Source of the DNA: Bradyrhizobium sp. DOA9
GTDB taxonomy: Bacteria > Pseudomonadota > Alphaproteobacteria > Rhizobiales > Xanthobacteraceae
Length of the DNA stretch: 64,000 nt
Assembly (NCBI RefSeq): GCF_000617845.2
Contig: NZ_DF820425.1
Location: 3,213,725 to 3,277,724 of the forward strand
Reading direction: 5' to 3'
The translations under genes and the position numbers were made by a program. Position 1 is the stretch's first letter. Every line of letters begins with the position of its first letter. The notes beneath the pieces were generated by a model. That model was not told where the DNA came from, ran no database searches, and was given only the letters and a program-made list of their open reading frames with translations. Positions 52,593 through 61,916 of the stretch are shown piece by piece.

Positions 52593-52847
52593 TGGATCAG
52601 CAGGCAACGGGCCCCTGCGATCTCGACGTCGTCCAGGACGTCAAGACCAAGAAGTGCATGTGCCGGCGATCAGGTTGCAGTGCAGCAGTGTCGTGCCGGA
52701 GCAGCCCCGCGACGATGAGGGCCGGCGGCGCACGCGAAATGACTTCCGTCCAACCGAGCTTTTTCATACGCTTGCCTCTCGCAAGCCGCATAGCGGCTGC
52801 GCTCACGGCCCGGCGACAGGGCCGGAGCATCAAAGGGAGGGGAGACG
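52593..52847. other. transcribed leader or decayed small-gene region
   Basis: Downstream of an exact EcfG-type promoter and before the TRAP receptor gene. One plus-strand frame reads CDLDVVQDVKTKKCMC near 52610-52663. I think this resembles the end of small cysteine-bearing exported proteins of the genus, but no signal peptide or start codon is in frame. It may be a remnant or a non-coding leader. Confidence 0.3.
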
Positions 52848-53846
52848 ATGAAGCGAAGATCATTTCTCGCTGGGATCGGTGCAAGCGCTGCGGCAGCCAC
52901 CATCGGCATGCCGTCGATCCTGAGGGCGCAAGCCCCGATCACGCTGAACGGTGCCGTGCAGTTCAACGACGACCATGCCTTCAACCGGGCGCTGATCCGG
53001 TTCGAGGAGCTGGTGAAGAAATATTACGGCAAGCCGGTCAACTTCACCCTGCACAAGAACTCCTCGCTCGGCCTCGAGAAGCAGTATTTCGAGTACATGT
53101 CGCAGGGCAAGGCGGTGGATTACGCCATTGTCTCGCCGGCCCACATGTCGACCTTCGCCAAGGCGGCCCCGTTCATCGATGCGCCCTTCGTGTTCAAGGG
53201 CATCGAGCACATGAACAAGGTGGTCGAAGCCAATATCCTGGCGCCGGTTGCCGACGAGGTCGCGGCCAAGGCCGAGGTGGTTCTGATCGGCTATGCCGGC
53301 GGCGGCATCCGCAACATCTTCGCCAACAAGCCGCTCAAGAACCTCGCCGATCTCAAAGGGCTCAAGGTCCGCGTGCAGGGCGCGCCGATCTGGTCGAAGA
53401 CCTTTGCGGCGGTCGGCATGAGCCCCACCGTGATCGCCTATAACGAAGTCTACAACGCGATCCAGAACGGGGTGATATCGGCCGGCGAGAACGAAGCGGC
53501 CGGCGTCGAGGCGATGAAATTCTACGAAGTCGCTCCGCATCTCAACCTCACTCAGCACGCCGTGTCGATCCGGCCCATCTGCTTCTCGGTGAAGACGCTG
53601 AAGACGCTGCCGAAGGATCTGCAGGACGCGATCATGAAGGCCGGCAAGGAGGCCGGCGATTACGGCCGCCAGCTCGAGTCGAGCGAGGAGGTGGTCAAGC
53701 TCGACACGCTGGAAAAGGCCGGCAAGCTCAAGCGCGTTCCCTTCGAGGAGCGGGACGCCATGAAGAAGCTCGCCGATCCCGTGATGGCGACCTACGCCAA
53801 GGAGATCGGCGCCGAAGGCATCTTCGAGAAGATCAACGTCGTCTGA
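52848..53846 (+). CDS. TRAP transporter substrate-binding protein (DctP)
   Basis: Periplasmic receptor with 332 residues and a twin-arginine-like signal (MKRRSFLAGIGASAAAATIG, cleavage after LRAQA). DctP family features are GLKVRVQGAPIWSKTFAAVG and AYNEVYNAIQNGVISAGENE, containing the conserved Arg that binds the ligand carboxylate. GGGAGGGGAGACG precedes the ATG. It forms a complete TRAP system with the next two genes. Ligand is probably an organic acid. Confidence 0.93.
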   Translation: MKRRSFLAGIGASAAAATIGMPSILRAQAPITLNGAVQFNDDHAFNRALIRFEELVKKYYGKPVNFTLHKNSSLGLEKQYFEYMSQGKAVDYAIVSPAHMSTFAKAAPFIDAPFVFKGIEHMNKVVEANILAPVADEVAAKAEVVLIGYAGGGIRNIFANKPLKNLADLKGLKVRVQGAPIWSKTFAAVGMSPTVIAYNEVYNAIQNGVISAGENEAAGVEAMKFYEVAPHLNLTQHAVSIRPICFSVKTLKTLPKDLQDAIMKAGKEAGDYGRQLESSEEVVKLDTLEKAGKLKRVPFEERDAMKKLADPVMATYAKEIGAEGIFEKINVV

Positions 53847-53928
53847 GGTCGCCCTGTCCGCCGACACCATTCCGGGCAGGCCCCGCTTCCTGCCCGGAGC
53901 CGGCGGATGAGCGCCGCACGGAGCACGA

Positions 53929-54444
53929 ATGTCCGACATGCCTGTCCCGTCCACACCGTCGCTGTGGCGTCGCTTCACGGCGGCCTATGCGAAATTGCTG
54001 GAGATCCTGCTGGCCGCCTGCGTCGGCATCCTGGTCATTCCGGTCACGCTGCAGATCATCTCACGCTACACGCCCTTCATCCCGTCCTACATCTGGACGG
54101 AGGAGATGGCGCGCTTCCTGTTCATCTGGACCATCATGATCGGCGCCATGGTCGGGGTTCGGGAAGCGCAGCATTTCGAGGTCGACGTGTGGCCCGATCT
54201 GTCGCGGCGGTCGGAGGCCGCGGTGCGGATCCTGGCGCGGCTCGGCGTGCTGGCGCTGGCACTGGTGTTCGTAACGGCTGGTATCGAGTTCACCCGCTTC
54301 GCCTGGAACAGAACGTCGGAGCTGGCCGATCTGCCGCTTTGGCTGATTCACGTCGCTTGGCCTGTGGCCGGCGTGACGTGGATCGTGTTTGCCGGCGAGC
54401 AGATAGTCGATGAAATGCGCGTTCTGATTGGGGCGGGGCAATGA
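53929..54444 (+). CDS. TRAP transporter small permease (DctQ)
   Basis: A 171-residue four-span membrane protein: spans about 22-42, 60-80, 98-120 and 138-160, with the family segment EEMARFLFIWTIMIGAMVGVREAQHFEVD. It partners the DctM subunit and overlaps its gene by four bases (ATGA). Confidence 0.92.
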   Translation: MSDMPVPSTPSLWRRFTAAYAKLLEILLAACVGILVIPVTLQIISRYTPFIPSYIWTEEMARFLFIWTIMIGAMVGVREAQHFEVDVWPDLSRRSEAAVRILARLGVLALALVFVTAGIEFTRFAWNRTSELADLPLWLIHVAWPVAGVTWIVFAGEQIVDEMRVLIGAGQ

Positions 54445-55760
54445 GCGGCAATGTACTCTCCGCCGGACAGGCCGCGATGGTGCTGTTCGGGGTCTTCGTC
54501 GGTCTGCTCATCGTGCGCGTGCCGGTCGCTTTCGCGCTCGGCCTTGCCTGCGTGCCGATCCTTTTGATCGAGCCGCGCCTGTCGCTGATGACGCTCGCGC
54601 AGGAAACCTTCAACGCCTACAATTCCTTCATCCTGCTCGCGGTGCCGTTCTTCCTCTTGACCGCCAATCTGATGAGCATTGGCGGCATCACCGACCGCCT
54701 GGTCGCGCTGTCGCGCTCGATGGTCGGGCACTGGCCGGGATCGCTGGCGCAGATCAACGTCGTGCTGTCGGTGTTCTTTGCCGGCATCTCCGGCTCCTCC
54801 ACTGCCGACGCGGCAAGCCAATCGAAAATCTTCATCGATGCGCAGACCAAGGAGGGCTACGATCTCTCGTTCTCCATCGCCATCACCGCGGTCTCTGCGG
54901 TGCTTGCGGTCATCATCCCGCCTTCCATTCTCATGATCGTGTGGGGCGGGCTGATCTCGACCTCGATCGCGGCGATGTATCTGGCCGGCATCGTGCCGGG
55001 CCTTTTGATCGCGGGTGCGCAGATGGCGACGGTGCACATCTATGCCGTGCGCCGCGGCTATCCGACCTATCCGAAGGCGACCTGGGTCGAGATGCGGTGT
55101 GCCATTTGGCGGTCGATACCGGCGATGATGACGCCGTTCATCATCGTCGGCGGCATCCTGCTCGGCTGGTTCACCGCGACCGAGTCCGCCTGCGTCGCGG
55201 TGCTCTATTCCGTTGTGCTCTCGGCGTTCTTCTACCGCGAGACGGGTGTCCGCGAATTGTACAAGGCCTTGCTCGACACCGGGCGCCTCGCCGGGGTGGC
55301 GCTGTTCTGCGTCGGCACCGCGAGCGCATTCGGCTGGCTGCTCGCCTATTACAAGATCCCGCAGGAGCTGCTGGCCAACGTCTCGACCTGGGGCATGGGC
55401 GTCGTTGCGGCCGGCTTCTTCATCTCCTTCTGCTTTCTGGTGGTGGGCTGCTTCCTCGACGCCATCCCGGCGATCATCATCGTCGGCACCGTGCTGGAGC
55501 CGCTGGCCAGGTCGGTCGATCTTCATCCGGTCCAGTTCGCGATCATCTCCATCGTGTCGCTGGCCTTCGGGCTGGTGACGCCGCCCTACGGCCTCTGCCT
55601 GATGATCGCCTGCTCGATCGCCGGCGTGCGGCTGCGCTATGCCCTGAAGGACACGGTGATCATGCTGATCCCGATGCTGCTCGTGCTGGCGGCGGTCATC
55701 GTCTGGCCCAGCGTGTCGCTGTTCCTGCCGCGCCTGATCGTGCCGGAGATGCTCAAGTGA
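54441..55760 (+). CDS. TRAP transporter large permease (DctM)
   Basis: The 439-residue channel subunit driving sodium- or proton-coupled uptake. DctM features are RVPVAFALGLACVPILLIE, LLAVPFFLLTANLMSIGGI, FFAGISGSSTADAASQSK, IPPSILMIVWGG, and FGLVTPPYGLCLMIA. It starts ATGA-coupled to DctQ. A second DctM gene lies at the left edge of the window, with different neighbours. Confidence 0.93.
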   Translation: MSGNVLSAGQAAMVLFGVFVGLLIVRVPVAFALGLACVPILLIEPRLSLMTLAQETFNAYNSFILLAVPFFLLTANLMSIGGITDRLVALSRSMVGHWPGSLAQINVVLSVFFAGISGSSTADAASQSKIFIDAQTKEGYDLSFSIAITAVSAVLAVIIPPSILMIVWGGLISTSIAAMYLAGIVPGLLIAGAQMATVHIYAVRRGYPTYPKATWVEMRCAIWRSIPAMMTPFIIVGGILLGWFTATESACVAVLYSVVLSAFFYRETGVRELYKALLDTGRLAGVALFCVGTASAFGWLLAYYKIPQELLANVSTWGMGVVAAGFFISFCFLVVGCFLDAIPAIIIVGTVLEPLARSVDLHPVQFAIISIVSLAFGLVTPPYGLCLMIACSIAGVRLRYALKDTVIMLIPMLLVLAAVIVWPSVSLFLPRLIVPEMLK

Positions 55761-55811
55761 GCTGCGATGGCCTGATCCCGCGGCCGGCGGCCACGGGATC
55801 GTCGCGATGGG

Positions 55812-57086
55812 CTACAGATTGCTTTCGGTGATCGCCGCGTAGACCATGCTGCGCAGCTCGCGGCGGATCGGGTAGGCGCTCGACGGCAGCACCTGGGTCA
55901 TGAAGATCGCGATCAGCTCCTCGGCCGGATCGATCCAGAACGATGTCGTGGCCGCGCCGCCCCAATTGTATTCGCCGGGGCTGCCGGCGATCAGCGTCTC
56001 GGCCGGGCGCATGGTGACGGCAAAGCCGAGACCGAAGCCGATGCCGTTATAGGTCGCTTCCGAGAACAGCGAGCGCGAGACCTCCGGAAGCGCACGGCCG
56101 CCCGGAATGTGGTTGGTCGTCATCAGCGCCAGCGTCTTCGGCCCGATCAGCCTGACACCGCCGAGCGCGCCGCCATTGAGCAGCGCGCGGCAGAAGGTGA
56201 GATAGTCGGCGACCGTCGAGCACAGGCCGCCGCCGCCGGAGATGAACGAGGGCGGCGACAGGAACGAGCTCGTCGCCGGATCGTCCTGGAGCGTCAGTCC
56301 CTCGCGGCGCTGGCCGGCATGGAAGGTCATGCCGCCGCCGGGATCGGCGGAGTAGCAGGCCGCAAGGCGATGCGCCTTGGAGGCGGGCACGTGGAAGTCG
56401 GTGTCGGTCATGCCGAGCGGATCGAGAATGCGCTGTTTCAAGAACTGCTCGAACGGCACGCCGGAGATCTTGCCGATGAGATAGCCGATCACGTCGGTCG
56501 CAACGGAGTAATTCCAGGACTCGCCCGGCGAAAACTCCAGCGGAATCTTGGCCAGGCCGTCGATCATGGTCTGGAGCGTGCCCCATTTTTCGACCTCGCC
56601 GATCTTCTCACTGCGATAGGCTGCATCGACGTTGGAGCGTTGCTGGAAGCCATAGGTGAGCCCAGACGTGTGGCGCAGGAGGTCGACGATCAGCATCGGC
56701 CGGGACGGCGGCCGGGTCAGGAACGCCGGGTAGGTGCCGGCGACGAACACGCCGAGGTCCTTCCACTCCGGAATGTATTTGGCGACGGGCTCGTCGATCG
56801 CGACGAGGCCTTCCTCGACCAGCATCATGAAGGCGACGCTGGTGAGCGGCTTGGTCATGGAATAGATGCGATAGATCGTATCGTCCCTCACCGCCACCTT
56901 GCGCTCGACATCGGCAAAGCCCTGCAGCGAGCTGTGGGCGACCTTGCCGCGGCGGTAGACCAGAAGATGCGTGCCCGGGAAGCGACCGGCATCGATGTAC
57001 CGGCGCCTCAGATGCGCATCGACGCGGTCGAGCGCGGCCTTGGACATGCCGACGGATTCGGGCGAGGCGGGGGTGGGGGCGAGCAT
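55812..57086 (-). CDS. serine hydrolase of the beta-lactamase/EstB family
   Basis: A 424-residue protein with the class C beta-lactamase fold. The nucleophile motif SxxK is SMTK (in IYRIYSMTKPLTSVAF), the YxN-like motif is in SWNYSVATDVIGYLIG, and EYNWGGAATTSFWIDP contains the third (HTG-like) motif region. No signal peptide is present, so it is likely an intracellular esterase (EstB type) rather than a lactamase. GGAGGAA precedes the ATG. It converges on the TRAP operon. Confidence 0.9.
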   Translation of the reverse strand: MLAPTPASPESVGMSKAALDRVDAHLRRRYIDAGRFPGTHLLVYRRGKVAHSSLQGFADVERKVAVRDDTIYRIYSMTKPLTSVAFMMLVEEGLVAIDEPVAKYIPEWKDLGVFVAGTYPAFLTRPPSRPMLIVDLLRHTSGLTYGFQQRSNVDAAYRSEKIGEVEKWGTLQTMIDGLAKIPLEFSPGESWNYSVATDVIGYLIGKISGVPFEQFLKQRILDPLGMTDTDFHVPASKAHRLAACYSADPGGGMTFHAGQRREGLTLQDDPATSSFLSPPSFISGGGGLCSTVADYLTFCRALLNGGALGGVRLIGPKTLALMTTNHIPGGRALPEVSRSLFSEATYNGIGFGLGFAVTMRPAETLIAGSPGEYNWGGAATTSFWIDPAEELIAIFMTQVLPSSAYPIRRELRSMVYAAITESNL

Positions 57087-57247
57087 CAGTTCCTCCGGGG
57101 CGTTTTGTCGGAAAGTTGATACCGAAATGGCCGCCGCATTCCAAGCCGGTTGCGCTTAACGGGGCTGGGCCGCCTGGTGTAGACTCAGGCCTCGGAACAC
57201 AAGGAGCCCGCCTGGGCCAACGATAAAAACGCGAGGGCAAACGCACC

Positions 57248-58165
57248 ATGACCCAGTTCAACGAGACCGACCTCACCGAAGCCGTCGTGAGGAGCTTCGA
57301 CCACACGCCCGATCCGCGTGCGAAATTCCTGCTGCAGGAATTGGTGAAGTCGCTGCACGATTACGTGAGCAAGACCGGTCTCACCTTCGAGGAATGGGAA
57401 TACGCCATCGACTTCCTGACCCGCACCGGGCAGAAATGCAGCGACACCCGCCAGGAATTCATCCTTTTGTCCGACGTGCTCGGCGTCTCCATGCTGGTCG
57501 ACGCCGTCAACCACAGGGATCGCGACGGTGCCACGCAGACCACGGTGCTCGGCCCGTTCTATGTCGGCGAGCACAAGGTGACTGCGCACGGCATCGACAT
57601 CTCGCCGAGCAACCAGACCGGCGAGCGGATGTTCGTGCAGAGCCGCGTCACGGATTTGAAGGGCAAGCCGCTCGCCGGCGTTCCCGTCGACGTCTGGCAT
57701 GCCGATGACGACGGCTTCTACGATTCCCAGAAGCCGAACTATGACGAGGTCGGCGCCTCGGCGCGGGCGCGCTTCATCACCGATGACGATGGGCGCTTCT
57801 TCTTCCGCACCATCCTGCCGTGCAGCTATCCGATTCCGACCGATGGTCCGGTCGGCGAGATGATCGTGCAGACCGGCCGCCACCCGATGCGCCCGGCGCA
57901 TGTGCATTTCCTGGTCAACGCCAAGGGCCATGAGCCGCTGATCACGCACGTCTTCATCGGCGACGACAAATATCTGGATTCCGACGTCGTGTTCGGCGTC
58001 AAGGACGACCTCGTCGCCAAGGTCGAGCCGCGCAGCGATTCCACAATGCCCGACGGCACCAAGGCGAACGGGCGGTGGCATCTGATGACCTACGAATTCC
58101 ACCTCAAGCCCGGCGGCGGCATGGCGCCGAAGCCGCTGGGGACGAAGGCGGCGGAGCCGGCGTGA
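57248..58165 (+). CDS. intradiol ring-cleavage dioxygenase
   Basis: Non-haem Fe(III) enzyme cleaving catechol-type rings between the hydroxyls; closest in pattern to catechol or hydroxyquinol 1,2-dioxygenase. It has 305 residues: a helical N-terminal dimerisation domain (about 1-95) and a catalytic domain with all four iron ligands, Tyr158 (DDDGFYDSQ), Tyr194 (CSYPIPTDGPVG), His218 and His220 (RPAHVHFLV). No maleylacetate reductase or muconate enzyme genes are adjacent, so the pathway is not closed here. Confidence 0.91.
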   Translation: MTQFNETDLTEAVVRSFDHTPDPRAKFLLQELVKSLHDYVSKTGLTFEEWEYAIDFLTRTGQKCSDTRQEFILLSDVLGVSMLVDAVNHRDRDGATQTTVLGPFYVGEHKVTAHGIDISPSNQTGERMFVQSRVTDLKGKPLAGVPVDVWHADDDGFYDSQKPNYDEVGASARARFITDDDGRFFFRTILPCSYPIPTDGPVGEMIVQTGRHPMRPAHVHFLVNAKGHEPLITHVFIGDDKYLDSDVVFGVKDDLVAKVEPRSDSTMPDGTKANGRWHLMTYEFHLKPGGGMAPKPLGTKAAEPA

Positions 58166-58189
58166 GGCGGCCTCGTGTCGGATGTGTGG

Positions 58190-59080
58190 TCATCCCCGGA
58201 TGTAGGCTGCCAGCTCCTCCGGTGTTCCGTTCGGAAAGGCGTCCTTCAGATGGTCGAGAAAGGCGGAGACGCGCGCGCTGAGCAATCGTCGCGAAGGATA
58301 GAGCGCCCAGAGGGCGATGTCTGATCCATCGACATCTCCCCAGCGGACCAGCGTGCCGGCGGCAAGATCGTGACTGACGAGCGACAGCGGCAGCCTTGCT
58401 GCGCCGATGCCGGCTCTCACGGCATCGCGAACCATCATCAGCGATGACAGCCGCAGCACGGGATCGACCGCGATGCGCAATGGGCCGCTTGGTCGCCTGA
58501 CGTCCCAGGTCGCCGCCGGGTCACTGCCGCGCACGACGGCCGGAACGACGAGGTTTTCTTTTGGGCGTTTCAGGGTGGGGCTGGCCACGACCAGCATTCG
58601 GTCCCGCAAGAAGATGCGGCCGACCAGGCTTTCATCCGGATCGGGATTGACACGGATCACGAGATCAAAGCCTTCCTCGATCATATCGACCTGGCGGTCA
58701 TCCGTGGTGACCTCGAGCCGGACCTGCGGATGCCGAAGGGCGAAGTCGGCCGCCAGACGGCCCATCGCGGTTTGCGAGAAGAGCAGGGGTGCGCTGATCC
58801 GCAATCGGCCCCTCGGCTTGTCTCCGCCGGAGGCGATCGCTGCCGCCGTCTCATCGAGCTCGGTGAGGAGCGCTCCGGTCCGCTCGTAAAGCGCCCGTCC
58901 TTCTTCGGTCAGTTTGAGAGTGCGGCCGCCGCGCTCGAAGAGACGCAGATCGAGACTGCTCTCGAGCTCGGACACCCGCCGCGACAAGGTCGCTTTAGGG
59001 CGTCCCGCGGCGCGCGCGGCTTTTCCGAACCCTCCATAGCGGGCGACGAGATTGAAATCGGCAAGCGCAAGCAAATCCAT
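58190..59080 (-). CDS. LysR-type regulator (divergent from an NmrA-like gene)
   Basis: A 296-residue LysR regulator of the AaeR/quinone-sensing-like group: DLLALADFNLVARYGGFGKAAR, KATLSRRVSELESSLDLRLFE, effector domain about 90-290. ATG 59080 is used; TTG and GTG codons just upstream (59092, 59089) are possible starts. It is transcribed away from the NAD(P)-binding gene at 59183 and probably controls it, the common layout for this pair. Confidence 0.9.
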   Translation of the reverse strand: MDLLALADFNLVARYGGFGKAARAAGRPKATLSRRVSELESSLDLRLFERGGRTLKLTEEGRALYERTGALLTELDETAAAIASGGDKPRGRLRISAPLLFSQTAMGRLAADFALRHPQVRLEVTTDDRQVDMIEEGFDLVIRVNPDPDESLVGRIFLRDRMLVVASPTLKRPKENLVVPAVVRGSDPAATWDVRRPSGPLRIAVDPVLRLSSLMMVRDAVRAGIGAARLPLSLVSHDLAAGTLVRWGDVDGSDIALWALYPSRRLLSARVSAFLDHLKDAFPNGTPEELAAYIRG

Positions 59081-59111
59081 CTGTTCCACCAATGAGACGA
59101 TCTGTCCAAAT

Positions 59112-59122
59112 ATAGCGTCTAT
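59112..59122. promoter_or_regulatory. candidate LysR operator between divergent genes
   Basis: ATAG-cgt-CTAT, an 11-bp palindrome in the 102-base gap between the LysR gene and the NmrA-like gene. The spacing is shorter than in the boxes at 27, 29 and 31 kb, so it likely belongs to this other LysR protein. Confidence 0.35.
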
Positions 59123-59182
59123 CGGACCGTGTGTGGATCATTAATTTCCGGGGTGTGTTTAGACCCAAACCGGAGTGATCCC

Positions 59183-60052
59183 ATGACCATCCTCGTTACC
59201 GGTGCCACAGGCACCATCGGCCGCAACGTCGTCGAGCAACTCGTCAAGCGTGGCGCCGATGTGCGCGCACTCGTCCGAAATCCCGAGAAGGCCAACCTTC
59301 CGGCAGGTGTCGCCGTCGCGAAGGGAGACTTGCTGGACGTCGATTCCTTGCGCGCTGCGCTCTCGGGCGTCTCGACGCTGTTCTTGCTAAACGCCGTGGT
59401 GCCGGACGAATTCACCCAGGCCCTGACTGCCCTCAACCTCGCCCGCGAGGCCGGCATCGAGCGGTTCGTCTACCTGTCGGTCATTCACAGCGACCGCTAC
59501 GTGAACGTGCCGCACTTCGCCGGCAAGTTCGGCGTCGAGCGCATGATCGAGCAGATGGGCCTCAAGGCGACCATCCTGCGCCCCGCCTATTTCATGAACA
59601 ACGAACTCATGATCAAGGATGCCGTGACCGCGTACGGCGTCTATCCCATGCCGATCGGCAGCAAGGGCCTTGCGATGATCGACGCACGCGACATCGGCGA
59701 GATCGCGGCGATCGAACTGATCCGCCGCGAGACATCCGCGATGCTGCTTCCGCTCGAGCGCATCAACCTCGTTGGTCCCGATACGCTGACCGGTGCGACG
59801 GCAGCTGCAATCTGGTCGGACGTGCTTGGGCGCCCGATCGTCTACGGCGGCGATGACACCGCAGGCTTCGAGAAGACCCTCAGGCAGTTCATGCCGCCCT
59901 GGATGGCCTTCGACATGCGGGTGATGAGCGAGCGCTTCCTCACCGAGGGAATGATCCCCGAGGACGGCGACGTCCAGCGTCTGACCGACAGGCTGGGCCG
60001 TTCGTTGCGTTCCTACCGCGACTTCGTCGCCGAGATCACGGCGTCCGGCTGA
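59183..60052 (+). CDS. NmrA/SDR-like NAD(P)-binding protein
   Basis: A 289-residue atypical short-chain dehydrogenase-like protein: Rossmann motif TGATGTIGRNVVEQL, VRALVRNPEKANL, and the ILRPAYFMNN segment in place of the YxxxK active site. Such NmrA/QOR2-like proteins sense or reduce quinones with NADPH, or act as redox sensors. GGAG lies before ATG 59183. Regulated, it seems, by the divergent LysR protein. Confidence 0.88.
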   Translation: MTILVTGATGTIGRNVVEQLVKRGADVRALVRNPEKANLPAGVAVAKGDLLDVDSLRAALSGVSTLFLLNAVVPDEFTQALTALNLAREAGIERFVYLSVIHSDRYVNVPHFAGKFGVERMIEQMGLKATILRPAYFMNNELMIKDAVTAYGVYPMPIGSKGLAMIDARDIGEIAAIELIRRETSAMLLPLERINLVGPDTLTGATAAAIWSDVLGRPIVYGGDDTAGFEKTLRQFMPPWMAFDMRVMSERFLTEGMIPEDGDVQRLTDRLGRSLRSYRDFVAEITASG

Positions 60053-60086
60053 GGCTTGCTAGAGCAGCAGCGCACGGAGGCTGGCC

Positions 60087-60117
60087 GCCGCTCGCCATTG
60101 TTCATGTGGCGAGCGGC
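60087..60117. terminator. hairpin between convergent genes
   Basis: GCCGCTCGCCA (60087-60097) pairs perfectly with TGGCGAGCGGC (60107-60117) around a 9-base loop, between the convergent NmrA-like and kinase/phosphatase genes. Likely a bidirectional terminator. Confidence 0.65.
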
Positions 60118-60125
60118 AATCTCAA

Positions 60126-61850
60126 TCAGCGCGCATGCAGCAGCGCCAGCAGCACGACGACGGCACAGGCGAGCGCGGCCGAGGTCAGCTTCCAGAACAT
60201 CAGCGGGTTGCGCTCGAGGAGGGGCGTGATGCGCGTGCTCAGATAGGCCGGATTGGGATTTCTGAGCTCGAACACGAACTCGGACATGTCCTCGTGGCGC
60301 TTGATGGGATCGGGATGCAGCGCTTTCCTGAGCGCGCCGTCGATCCAGCCCGGGATGCCGCGCTCGGCGTCGATCGCGGGGCGGTAGCGCAATTTCCACG
60401 CGTCCGATCGTCCGCGGATTTTGGCAAGCTGGGCGCCGTAGGGCAGATGCCCGGTCAGCATCTGGTAGCAGATGGCGGCCAGCGAGAACATGTCGGACCG
60501 GGGCGAGCCGCCCTGCCCAAGGAAATATTCCGGTGCGGTGTACTGGACCGTGCCGAGAATTTCCGCGTCGGCCGATCTCGGCGCCGCTTCGGCGACGCCT
60601 GCGACCCTCACCGATCCGAAGTCGATGATCTTTGCGGTGCCGGTCTTGTCGATCAGGACGTTGTCGGGCCTGAGATCCTGGTGCAGCATCTCCATGCGGT
60701 GGAAGGCGCGAAGCCCGGTGGCGATCTGCTCGATGATCCTGCGCACCGTCTCCAGATCGGGACGCGGGTTGTCGAGCATCCATTGCCGCAACGTCTGTCC
60801 CTCGACGAACTCGGTCGCGACGTAGAGGTAATTGCGCCGCGTCGAGCGCGATCGCGGCTTGAGCACGTAGGGACTGTCGATGCGCCGCGCGATCCACTCT
60901 TCCATGAGGAAACGTTTCAGATAGGCCTGGTTGTCGCGCAGGTCGATCGACGGAATCTTGAGCGCGACCGTCTCCTCGGTCTGTGCATCGACCGCGAGAT
61001 AGATATGGCTGCGGCTGCTGCCGTGAATCTCCCGGATGATCCGGTAGCCGTCGAACATCGCGCGCGGCTCTAGCAGGGGCGGCAGCGGCAGCGTCGAGGT
61101 CGGATCGAACACGCCGGTTTCCTCCGGCACCGCATCGATGCGCAGGATCTGCACGGTGATGTTGTCGTCGCTGCCGCGCCGGTAGGCTTCCTCGACGATC
61201 GCCTTCGCCGCGCCGTCGAGCTCGGCGTGCTCGTCGATTGCGCTGGTGACGAAGCGCGCATCGACGAACTCGTAAGCGCCGTCGGTCGCCAGCAGGAAGG
61301 TGTCGCCGGCCTGGATCTCGACCGTCTGGTAGTCGATCTCGAGCTGCGGATTGATGCCGAGCGCGCGGCCGAGATAGGTCTGCTCCGACGACACGATGAT
61401 GCGGTGATCGTCGGTCAGCTGCTCCAGCGCCTTGCCAGCGAGGCGGTAGATGCGGCAGTCGCCGACATGGAAAATGTGCGCGGTCGTCGCCTTGATGACC
61501 ATGGCGCTGAGGGTGCAGACATAGCCCTTGTCGCGGTCATAGGCATATTGGCTCCTGCGCGTCTGCGCATGCAGCCAGGAATTGGTCGCCTCCAGCACGC
61601 GGCGGGCGGAGGTCTTCACCGTCCACGATTCCGACGTGCAGTAATAGTCCATCAGGAAGCTCTTGACCGCCGACTCGCTGGCGATCTGGCTCACCGTGCT
61701 CGAGGAAATGCCGTCGGCGAGAACCGCCGCGATGCCCTTGAGGCTGAGCAGTGGCTCCTCCGGAATCAGGACGCCGTGAAAATCCTGGTTGACGGGCTTG
61801 CGGCCCCTGTCCGAGTGCTGGCCGACCGAGATCTGGAGTCCGCGGGGCAT
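60126..61850 (-). CDS. bifunctional PP2C phosphatase - Ser/Thr protein kinase, membrane-anchored
   Basis: Two opposing enzymes in one chain of 574 residues. PP2C domain (about 5-240): metal Asp residues are kept in VNQDFHG, VLADGISSS, LLATDGAYEF and GSDDNITVQ. Kinase domain (about 265-525): Lys298 (VALKIP), catalytic Asp in HQDLRPDN (390-397), DFG at 410-412, APE at 439-441. The glycine loop is degenerate (HGSSRSHIYLA) and the HRD Arg is Gln, so regulation is atypical. A C-terminal membrane anchor spans about 551-571. ATG 61850 is used (GTG 61859 possible). It lies downstream of the nitrite-channel gene and near nrtA. Confidence 0.9.
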   Translation of the reverse strand: MPRGLQISVGQHSDRGRKPVNQDFHGVLIPEEPLLSLKGIAAVLADGISSSTVSQIASESAVKSFLMDYYCTSESWTVKTSARRVLEATNSWLHAQTRRSQYAYDRDKGYVCTLSAMVIKATTAHIFHVGDCRIYRLAGKALEQLTDDHRIIVSSEQTYLGRALGINPQLEIDYQTVEIQAGDTFLLATDGAYEFVDARFVTSAIDEHAELDGAAKAIVEEAYRRGSDDNITVQILRIDAVPEETGVFDPTSTLPLPPLLEPRAMFDGYRIIREIHGSSRSHIYLAVDAQTEETVALKIPSIDLRDNQAYLKRFLMEEWIARRIDSPYVLKPRSRSTRRNYLYVATEFVEGQTLRQWMLDNPRPDLETVRRIIEQIATGLRAFHRMEMLHQDLRPDNVLIDKTGTAKIIDFGSVRVAGVAEAAPRSADAEILGTVQYTAPEYFLGQGGSPRSDMFSLAAICYQMLTGHLPYGAQLAKIRGRSDAWKLRYRPAIDAERGIPGWIDGALRKALHPDPIKRHEDMSEFVFELRNPNPAYLSTRITPLLERNPLMFWKLTSAALACAVVVLLALLHAR

Positions 61851-61865
61851 CGTGATCACCGGGAG

Positions 61866-61900
61866 AGGGGAGCCTCACCGTGCTTGGGCGAGGCTCCCCT
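61866..61900 (-). terminator. hairpin between the nitrite channel and kinase genes
   Basis: AGGGGAGCCTC (61866-61876) pairs perfectly with GAGGCTCCCCT (61890-61900), 13-base loop. On the minus strand it follows the channel gene and precedes the kinase gene by about 16 bases, so it may be a partial terminator lowering kinase expression. Confidence 0.6.
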
Positions 61901-61916
61901 GTCGAGACTTATTCGA

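Noticed and set aside
59104..59127. GTCC ... GGAC inverted ends around the LysR/NmrA gap
   Set aside because: The centre of symmetry differs from that of the inner ATAG-cgt-CTAT palindrome, so it does not form one operator.
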